In this document: positions 8,156 through 13,696 of the stretch, piece after piece | Numbering within the stretch: position 1 is the stretch's first letter | How the letters are laid out: every line of letters starts with the position of its first letter | Assembly: GCA_031266315.1 (NCBI GenBank) | Contig: JAISBG010000554.1 | Location: forward strand, 1 to 13,696 | Direction of reading: 5' to 3' | Source: Planctomycetaceae bacterium | GTDB taxonomy: Bacteria > Planctomycetota > Planctomycetia > Pirellulales > Thermoguttaceae | Length of the DNA stretch: 13,696 bases | Program-made: the position numbers and the translations under genes | Notes under the pieces: model-generated | The model's input: the letters and a program-made list of their open reading frames with translations, nothing else | Database searches by the model: none | Told to the model about the DNA's origin: nothing

Positions 8156-8809
8156 TTATTCGTTTTTCGTTTCATCGTCAGTTGGTTTTGTTTCTTCGGC
8201 TTTCTTTTTTGCTTCTTCGTCTTGTTTGGCTTGCAATGCTTTAACTTGTTCTACGGTTCGTTTTTCCTGTTCTTCTTGTTCTTTCTTTGCTTTTTCGGCT
8301 TCGGCTTTTGCCTTTTCGGCATTACCTTTAGCTTTATCGGCTTCGATTTTTGCTTTTTCGGCATCACCTTTGGCTTTGTCCGCAGCGGCTTTCATATCTT
8401 TAGCCGCTTGAATTTGTTTTGCGGCTTCGGCTTGAGAATTCTGGGCATCTTGCTTGGCTTTTTCGGCATCGGCTTTGGCTTTTGCCAATTCATTTTTCTG
8501 AGTTTCAAGTTCTTTTTTTGCCTTCTCGACAGCCGCCAGATTGGCTTGTATTTCCGCCAATTGAGTTTTTACTTCGGCGTCTTTTTGTGTAACGGCAACG
8601 AATTGGGCTTCCGCTTCACTTTTTTGATCTGCCGCTTCCTTCTTTGCTTGAACAGCAAGATACATCTGATACCGTGCCGATTTCATTGCTTTTGTCTCAA
8701 TACCGAGCAACCCGAGCAAACCACGTTGTTTAATGTATTGAGCCTTCGCTGTATCGACAGCGGAAAACGAAATTGCAATCGCCACAAACAAAACAATCAA
8801 TTTTTGCAT
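8156..8809 (-). CDS. Secreted Ala/Lys/Glu-rich coiled-coil protein
   Basis: 217 residues from the ATG at 8807-8809. This start is preferred over the upstream in-frame ATG at 8839 because GGAG lies 7 nt before it and the product begins with a clean signal peptide, MQKLIVLFVAIAISFSAVDT with AKA-Q as the likely cleavage site (after residue 23). No lipobox Cys is present. A short segment (24-50, with GLLGLLGIETKAMKSARYQM) precedes a continuous helix from about 50 to 205, Ala/Lys/Glu/Gln-rich with no Pro, Gly rare and no Cys. Residues 143-177 are five near-perfect heptads of the DKAKGDA/EKAKIEA type. The tail is acidic. This is a TolA-like periplasmic rod in composition only; there is no TolA membrane anchor or C-terminal domain. 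Function is unknown; a structural or spacer role in the periplasm is a guess. It stands alone, with a strong terminator. Confidence 0.85.
   Translation of the reverse strand: MQKLIVLFVAIAISFSAVDTAKAQYIKQRGLLGLLGIETKAMKSARYQMYLAVQAKKEAADQKSEAEAQFVAVTQKDAEVKTQLAEIQANLAAVEKAKKELETQKNELAKAKADAEKAKQDAQNSQAEAAKQIQAAKDMKAAADKAKGDAEKAKIEADKAKGNAEKAKAEAEKAKKEQEEQEKRTVEQVKALQAKQDEEAKKKAEETKPTDDETKNE
8288..8395 (-). repeat. In-frame 42-bp tandem repeats encoding coiled-coil heptads
   Basis: The DNA repeats with a period of about 42 bp (two heptads): CTTTTTCGGC plus a following CTTT/CC-type step recurs with drift. It encodes alternating DKAKGxA and EKAKxEA heptads. Synonymous differences between units show the repeat is not brand new. 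Length variation between strains is expected. Confidence 0.65.
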
Positions 8810-8816
8810 AACCAGT

Positions 8817-8820
8817 CTCC
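8817..8820 (-). promoter_or_regulatory. Ribosome binding site deciding the coiled-coil gene start
   Basis: GGAG on the minus strand, 7 nt before the ATG at 8809. It favours the 217-residue product with an intact signal peptide over a form longer by ten residues. Confidence 0.75.
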
Positions 8821-8935
8821 AAAATTTTGTTGAAATCAATTAAAAACGATTTCGAAAGAAATCAAACTTTTTTTTAATATACCCTGTTTTGTCAATATTC
8901 CGTTAAAATCGGAAACTTCATTTTTGACGTTACAA

Positions 8936-8962
8936 AGTATATTTTCATTTGAAACAGGTCAA
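8936..8962 (-). promoter_or_regulatory. Candidate promoter of the coiled-coil gene
   Basis: On the minus strand TTGACC (8957-8962) and TATACT (8936-8941) are separated by 15 bp, shorter than ideal. A TTGACA also occurs nearer the gene but has no -10 at proper spacing. Weak assignment in very AT-rich DNA. Confidence 0.35.
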
Positions 8963-9188
8963 AAAACCTATTTTATTATCGACAATATAGCAAAAATATG
9001 CAACAAAGACAAGAAAACAAGCATAAAAAAAACAAATAAAATAAATAATATAAATCGAATTTATCGATTGTCCAAAATTTGATGTTGCAATGATTCGCGC
9101 AAAATCTGCTGATTGTGTTGCCGATGTTTCGAAAACTTTCAATTTTATACTTTAATTTCATGGGGCAACCTTTAATAATTCATTTTTT

Positions 9189-9219
9189 ACCACAGAGGAC
9201 ACAGAGAGCGCAGAGAAAA
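9189..9219. repeat. Dispersed repeat of the ACCACAGAGGACACAGAG type
   Basis: The sequence ACCACAGAGGACACAGAGAG followed by CGCAGAGAAAA is a short purine-rich CACAGAG repeat. I recall the same motif from intergenic repeats of many unrelated bacterial genomes. No other copy is in this window, so the assignment rests on recognition. Confidence 0.55.
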
Positions 9220-9224
9220 GATTC

Positions 9225-9301
9225 TTTTTTGACAAGATATACATGACTTACTGGATTTTATTTGATTTTATCTTGTAAATTATGTAAATCCTGTCAAAAA
9301 A
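9225..9301. repeat. Inverted repeat of the TTTTTTGACAGGATTTACA type
   Basis: Arms 9225-9251 and 9275-9301 are inverted repeats matching at 23 of 27 positions (TTTTTTGACAAGATATACAT against TTTTTTGACAGGATTTACAT in the complement), around a 23-bp AT-rich centre. It resembles the widespread intergenic repeat with a TGACAGGATTxACAGGAT core, here decayed. It lies 5 bp after the CACAGAG repeat, and the two may form one composite unit. Confidence 0.65.
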
Positions 9302-9508
9302 TAGGTTTTTAGAAGTTACTTAAACTTTAATACCTATTGTTTCTTTACTTATATGTATTTTTAGAAATGCTTATGGATTATCTTTTTCCCAAAAAATGGA
9401 AAACAATCAGAAAAATTGCACTGGAATTGTTTTCAGAAAATTGTCATAATCCCGTTCGTTTTCTAAATAGGGAATTCCGGCACGCAGCCGTTAACGCGAT
9501 TGGCGAAA

Positions 9509-12500
9509 ATGTTAAAAACAGACCGAATACGTTATTGGTTTGGCGTATTTGTTTTGATTGCGGTTCACTTTGCATTAACAGCACCAAATCTTGTTTGGTA
9601 TGCTGCCGCTCAGGATGTTGACCTCCGGCAAGTAGCAATTGATGTCCGTTTTCGCAATGGTCATGAAATTTTTTCGCCCCAAACTCCTATTATTTTAGAT
9701 GTTTTGCCTAAATTTTCGTCTATTCCTGAAAATTTGCAAAACGAAAAGGGATTGGGGTTAAATATTGTCGTTACTAAAAGGAGTCAACCCGATGAAGCAC
9801 CGAAATTCCCTGTTACCGAACTGGAAATTCAAATTCCCATTCTTGCCAATAGTCCTTGGTTTCCTGTTTCATTTCTCAGTCCGTCTGAAGAAGGGATTTA
9901 CGAAATCACCGTTTCTCTGCAACGTAAAAATGAACGTTCCGCGAATCAATTAGGTCATTCAATTCTGAACTTTCCCGCCAATCCGTTGCAACGGCGTTCA
10001 CCGAAAATTATTGCCGGAACCGTCGTTCAATGTGTTGTTCTTCAAGAAACTCCGGTTCCGCGATTGATTGGTCGTTTGGATTCCTTGAAAAAAGAACTCC
10101 TCGAAACAGTCGATACGACCAATCCCGCATGGTGGAAAAAACATCTTCATATTCCAAGTTTTCCTAAAATCTCCAATTTACCAATCGCTAATTTGCCAAC
10201 TCCTAAAATTCCTGAATTTCCCAAATTAACCGGTTTTCGTGAACGTTCTAAAACAACAATGGCACCGGAGCAAGCAAATACGGCAACAGAAAAAACGGAA
10301 AAAAAATCAATCAATTCCACAGAAAAATTACTAGACGAATTGTACCGCCAATGGAAAACCGGAATTTCGGGACGGTTGGGAAGCGGACATCTTCAGGAAA
10401 ACCCGTCAAATTTTAACCAGTCATCGCAAACTCCGCATTTTTCCGTATTAACGACTGTTTCCGTGCCGAATACCGCTGAATCGGTTAATGAATCGTGGGA
10501 AGCCTTGCCGTTACCGATACAGGAAATCGGCAAACCGCATCTTGTGGAATTGGATTATCCGTCGGAAATTCCGCAAACACTCGGTATTGGCGTTGTTGAA
10601 CTGTTGAATGACGGCGATAAAGTCGTTCCTGTTCTGGCAACAGATTCAGGGATTTGTGTTACAGAAGAAGTTGTTTCCGATCAGGTTCCGGGTCGGGTTG
10701 CGACTCATCGGATTCTCTTTTGGCCCAAAACAAAACAACCGATGTTGCTTTTGGTGAATCGGGATCATCAACGCGAAGCACAGTTTGGCGATGTTCGGCT
10801 TTATCAGATTGATTCTGACCCGATTGATAAAACCAACTCCCATTCGGCATCGTTACAAGAAGAAACTTCAACACTGATTCCCAAACCGTTTGACGGATTA
10901 CCGCAACGGTTTGTTATGGGTTATCTTCACCGAGCCGATTTTCTGAACGAATTGAGTTCTTCCGCAGAATTTCAACCCGATGAAATTCCTATAACAAATT
11001 GGCAAATTTTGTACGATAGCTCCGTCCGAATGATTGACTCGCTCCGTCGATGCGGTTACGACGGCGCAATGATCAACGCCGTTTCAAACGAATCCATGCT
11101 TTATCCGTCTGAAAAACACGGAGCAATCACTGTTAAAGATTCTCTTGAACTTTTGTTTCGGCTTTTTGATCGGGAACAGTTGACATTGATTCCAACTCTG
11201 GATTTTAATTTCCTGATTCCTGAACTTGAAATAATGTTACGGTCGAATCCTTCTCTGGCAAACGAACTGCTTTGGTCGGAGCCGAACAGCGCACCGCGAT
11301 ATAATTTGTTACATCCGCTTGTCCGAAAAGCGATGCTGAATATTATTCGGGAATTAGTCGAACGATATTCCGCCCATCCGTCATTCGGCGGTATTGCTGT
11401 TCTCTTAACACCGGAAGGTTCCGCCCGATTGCCCTTAATTCATCGGGAATTGGATGATCGGACGTTTCTGCAATTTTTGCAAGAAACACAACACAATATG
11501 CCTGCCGGATTAAGTGTTCCGCCGGAATTGACCGCAACCGTTTTGAACCAGCAACAAATGTTACAACGTAACACTGCAAGAGCACAATTTGTCCAGAATG
11601 ACCCGAAAGCATGGGATATTTGGATACGTTGGCGAACACGAATGATTCAGGATTTTTACGGAGAAGCCGCGAAAATCGTTACAGAAAAAAAGTCTGATGC
11701 CAAACTCTGTCTTGCAGCCGGAACATTGTTGGATCACCCGGAGATTCGGTCGTATTGTTTACCCAATTTATCCCGATGGTCTTCTCCGGTTTACATTTTG
11801 CGAATACTCGGTTTCGACCCGACCTTATTATCGAAAATTCCTTCGCTTGTATTTCTTCGTCCTAGCCGGATTTCAAGTACGCCGGATTCCATTGATTCGG
11901 CAAGTTATTGTGAATTTGATTCCGTTGAAACCGCGATTCCGTTTCTAAAAGACGGTTTTCTGCCCGGAACTTTGTTTTATCACGATTCGCGGGAAGTTCC
12001 TGCCGGATTTCGGAATCGTCGGCGTTTCGTCAAACAATTGGCACAATCGGATATTGAAATGTTTATTGACGGCGGGCAAATGCTGCCGAACGGAGAGGAA
12101 GAAATGTTGTACGAATTTCTAGCGGTTTTTCGTCAACTTCCGGCGGTTCCGTTTCAAACTTTTTTCTCAAAAGATGCAGCTGGAGAAAAAACACTCCAAC
12201 CGATTACTGTACGTTCTATAAACACGGCGCAGGGATTGGTTGTGTACCTTGTCAACGATGCGCCGTTTAGTGTTACGGCGGAAACGATGATTTCCGCTGC
12301 GCCGGAAACTTCTTTGCGGGAACTGAGCGGACACCGTGTCATGGAAGCAATTACTGTTCGCAATAATCATCTGGTTTGGCGGATTGTTCTTCAGCCGTTT
12401 GATTTTGTTGCGGTTATTTTCAACGACCCGAAAGCCGTTATCAGCGAAGTCAATGTCCTTCGTCCTCCGTCCATTTGCGGACAGAACGGATTACTCAAAC

Positions 12501-13423
12501 GAAAAGTGGAACAACTCAGTCAACAAATTCACACGGCTCATAGCGGAGTTCTCTGGGAAAAACTGGGCAATCCGAATTTTGAAACAATAAGCAGTGAATC
12601 GGGTGAAATTACCGGTTGGAAACATTTGGGTTCGCCGTTGCTGACTGCACAACTTGATTCCGAAAAGAAAAATTCCGGTCAATACAGTTTAAAACTGACA
12701 GGAATTTCAGGTATTGAAAATGAAACGGGCATGATTCTTAGCGAACCGTTCGAGGCTCCGGCGACGGGACAACTGTTTATTTCCATGTATGCCGGAATCA
12801 ATGAAAATGTTACGGAAAAACAGGGTTCACTTCCGTTGGACGTGATTCTTTCCGCACAAATACAAAATGAGCGTGAACCGTTATTCCTTTCATATCGGGT
12901 GGAGCCGGTTTTTCTGCCGCTTCTGGTAAAATCGCCGCCGCAACATGGGATGCGTTGGTATCGGGTTATTGTTCCGTTTACTCAACTTCCGGCGGCAGGA
13001 CTTAATGATTTTCGCATCGGATTTCGGTTGTTTGGAACCGGAACCGTCTGGATTGACGACGTAACACTTTACCGCATGACGTTTACTTCAAACGAAATCA
13101 AAGCGTTACAACAAATTGCACTTGTTGCCAACAGCCGTTGTTCCACTGACCGGATTTCTGATCTTCTTACTATTCTCGAAGGATATTGGGTACAATATCT
13201 TTTCCGCCACGTTCCGGTTCCGGCAACACCGTTGTCGACAACACCAGTTCCTGCAACACAAAATCCCGCGATACAAAATTCGCTGAAACCTTCCGTTGTA
13301 ACCGCCAAAGAAAACACTCCCTACTCCTCTCAAATTTCCGTAACACCTCCCGATTCAACTCCGCCCAAAAAAGAAGAACAACAAAGTATCTTCAACCGTG
13401 TCAAAAGTTGGTTTTCGAAATAG
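9509..13423 (+). CDS. Secreted glycoside-hydrolase-like TIM-barrel protein with C-terminal jelly-roll module (tentative)
   Basis: 1304 residues from ATG 9509; a TTG three codons earlier (9500) is possible, and neither has a clear Shine-Dalgarno. A signal peptide is likely at about 1-35: Arg/Lys, then WFGVFVLIAVHFALTA, cleavage near YAAA-QD. Residues 36-160 look like a beta-sandwich. A Pro/Lys linker (about 205-300) contains KIPEFPKL-type repeats. From about 465 to 890 the pattern of strands and helices fits a TIM barrel: FVMGYLHRADF, RRCGYDGAMINAVSNESM, LTLIPTLDFNFL, LLHPLVRKAMLNIIRELVER, HPSFGGIAVLLTPEG. The last pieces recall family-10-like glycosyl hydrolase (GHL10) proteins. Residues about 1020-1193 resemble a carbohydrate-binding jelly roll, ending in GTVWIDDVTLYRM. 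The last 100 residues are Pro/Thr-rich, ending in a basic/aromatic helix (FNRVKSWFSK). Catalytic acids and substrate cannot be assigned. It is monocistronic. Confidence 0.75.
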   Translation: MLKTDRIRYWFGVFVLIAVHFALTAPNLVWYAAAQDVDLRQVAIDVRFRNGHEIFSPQTPIILDVLPKFSSIPENLQNEKGLGLNIVVTKRSQPDEAPKFPVTELEIQIPILANSPWFPVSFLSPSEEGIYEITVSLQRKNERSANQLGHSILNFPANPLQRRSPKIIAGTVVQCVVLQETPVPRLIGRLDSLKKELLETVDTTNPAWWKKHLHIPSFPKISNLPIANLPTPKIPEFPKLTGFRERSKTTMAPEQANTATEKTEKKSINSTEKLLDELYRQWKTGISGRLGSGHLQENPSNFNQSSQTPHFSVLTTVSVPNTAESVNESWEALPLPIQEIGKPHLVELDYPSEIPQTLGIGVVELLNDGDKVVPVLATDSGICVTEEVVSDQVPGRVATHRILFWPKTKQPMLLLVNRDHQREAQFGDVRLYQIDSDPIDKTNSHSASLQEETSTLIPKPFDGLPQRFVMGYLHRADFLNELSSSAEFQPDEIPITNWQILYDSSVRMIDSLRRCGYDGAMINAVSNESMLYPSEKHGAITVKDSLELLFRLFDREQLTLIPTLDFNFLIPELEIMLRSNPSLANELLWSEPNSAPRYNLLHPLVRKAMLNIIRELVERYSAHPSFGGIAVLLTPEGSARLPLIHRELDDRTFLQFLQETQHNMPAGLSVPPELTATVLNQQQMLQRNTARAQFVQNDPKAWDIWIRWRTRMIQDFYGEAAKIVTEKKSDAKLCLAAGTLLDHPEIRSYCLPNLSRWSSPVYILRILGFDPTLLSKIPSLVFLRPSRISSTPDSIDSASYCEFDSVETAIPFLKDGFLPGTLFYHDSREVPAGFRNRRRFVKQLAQSDIEMFIDGGQMLPNGEEEMLYEFLAVFRQLPAVPFQTFFSKDAAGEKTLQPITVRSINTAQGLVVYLVNDAPFSVTAETMISAAPETSLRELSGHRVMEAITVRNNHLVWRIVLQPFDFVAVIFNDPKAVISEVNVLRPPSICGQNGLLKRKVEQLSQQIHTAHSGVLWEKLGNPNFETISSESGEITGWKHLGSPLLTAQLDSEKKNSGQYSLKLTGISGIENETGMILSEPFEAPATGQLFISMYAGINENVTEKQGSLPLDVILSAQIQNEREPLFLSYRVEPVFLPLLVKSPPQHGMRWYRVIVPFTQLPAAGLNDFRIGFRLFGTGTVWIDDVTLYRMTFTSNEIKALQQIALVANSRCSTDRISDLLTILEGYWVQYLFRHVPVPATPLSTTPVPATQNPAIQNSLKPSVVTAKENTPYSSQISVTPPDSTPPKKEEQQSIFNRVKSWFSK

Positions 13424-13469
13424 TAACTCATGTTACGCACGGTAGGCGAAAAGTCGGTCAACCATACAT

Positions 13470-13573
13470 TATGCTAAAGCCGTTTTAAAATTCGCGAAGC
13501 TGAACATGGTAGCGCAACAACGTGAAGCGGTTACTCGTGGGCGAAGCCTATTGCCTTACCGGCTACGGTATAA
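13470..13573 (-). repeat. 104-bp dispersed repeat, right copy
   Basis: Reverse complement of 137-240 with one difference (T13507). It begins 46 bp after the stop of the TIM-barrel gene. The internal hairpin TACCG-GCTA-CGGTA is at 13557-13570. With the left copy it brackets about 13.2 kb in inverted orientation. Confidence 0.9.
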
Positions 13574-13590
13574 CATCAGAATTTTGATGT
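13573..13590. repeat. Small hairpin at the edge of the right 104-bp repeat
   Basis: ACATCA-GAATTT-TGATGT is a 6-bp-arm hairpin that begins at the last base of the 104-bp repeat. There is no adjacent T-run, so it is not called a terminator. Confidence 0.4.
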
Positions 13591-13616
13591 CTGGTAGGAT
13601 AGCAAGTTTTTCCTCC

Positions 13617-13693
13617 GCCCCTTTAGGGGCAACACAAGCCAGCCCGCCGCAACGCGGCGGGTGAGATTCAATAACACGCCGCCCTGAAAGGGC
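13617..13693 (+). repeat. Hairpin-rich dispersed repeat, copy 2 (runs to the window edge)
   Basis: Three hairpins in a row: GCCCCT-TT-AGGGGC (13617-13630), CCCGCCGC-AAC-GCGGCGGG (13643-13661) and GCCCT-GAA-AGGGC (13681-13693). The outer two are about 64 bp apart, close to the 66-bp spacing at 5651-5735, and order and orientation are the same as there. The array may continue beyond the window. Confidence 0.75.
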
Positions 13694-13696
13694 AGC

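Larger units (their letters stand above)
8840..9508. other. Long AT-rich intergenic region
   Basis: About 670 bp between divergent genes. The stretch 8860-9180 is very AT-rich with A- and T-runs and no convincing gene; short open frames there are Phe/Tyr/Cys-rich translations of AT-rich DNA. The two degenerate dispersed repeats at 9189-9301 are listed separately. From 9302 to 9508 I see no clear promoter or Shine-Dalgarno for the downstream gene. Confidence 0.6.

Noticed and set aside
8222..8833. Long plus-strand open frame opposite the coiled-coil gene
   Set aside because: Phe/Cys/Gly-rich antisense image of the Lys/Ala/Glu repeat codons; the minus-strand gene has signal peptide, ribosome binding site and terminator.
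8945..9142. Minus-strand open frames in the AT-rich gap
   Set aside because: Phe/Tyr/Cys-rich products expected from AT-rich DNA, with no ribosome binding site or recognisable motif.
9337..9621. Plus-strand open frame of 94 codons before the TIM-barrel gene
   Set aside because: It overlaps the signal-peptide region of the real gene in another frame, becomes Cys-rich there and has no ribosome binding site.
137..13573. Composite transposon or genomic island bounded by the 104-bp repeats
   Set aside because: No transposase, integrase, tRNA or target duplication, and ilvD and the dcw-position gene look like core chromosome.

Overview
The window looks like a chromosomal piece of a planctomycete-like bacterium. 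It carries few genes, most with envelope-directed proteins, and wide intergenic spaces full of structured repeats. The taxon is inferred from protein style (very long Pro/Thr/Ser-rich anchored proteins, an AsmA-like protein, a glycosidase-like TIM-barrel protein, a broken dcw cluster) and is not proven. No rRNA, tRNA, CRISPR array, transposase or phage gene was seen.

Layout, left to right. (1) The last 41 codons of rsmH (16S rRNA methyltransferase, first part of the dcw division/wall cluster). (2) A 104-bp repeat filling most of the gap to the next gene. (3) A 1047-residue single-pass membrane protein with a roughly 690-residue Pro/Thr/Ser-rich linker and two C-terminal LysM domains, in the position where ftsL usually follows rsmH. 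(4) A 257-bp inverted-repeat element between convergent genes. (5) A minus-strand AsmA-like membrane-anchored protein. (6) A 630-bp divergent intergenic region with AACCTCATT-like boxes, hairpins and a hairpin-rich dispersed repeat, ending in a good sigma70-type promoter. (7) ilvD (dihydroxy-acid dehydratase), apparently monocistronic. (8) A second, inverted copy of the element from (4), again between convergent genes. (9) A minus-strand secreted Ala/Lys/Glu coiled-coil protein with a clear intrinsic terminator. (10) A 690-bp AT-rich intergenic region with degenerate dispersed repeats. (11) A secreted ~1304-residue protein with a probable glycoside-hydrolase-like TIM barrel and a C-terminal jelly-roll-like module. 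(12) An inverted copy of the 104-bp repeat (one mismatch), then hairpin repeats running off the window.

Apart from ilvD and rsmH, the genes suggest a cell-envelope theme: peptidoglycan binding (LysM), membrane-anchored AsmA-like, periplasmic coiled coil, and a secreted carbohydrate-active-like protein. They are not in one operon; orientations alternate and every gap is large. The most unusual content is the repeat architecture: near-identical 104-bp repeats in opposite orientation bracketing 13.2 kb, and palindromic elements in both convergent gaps.
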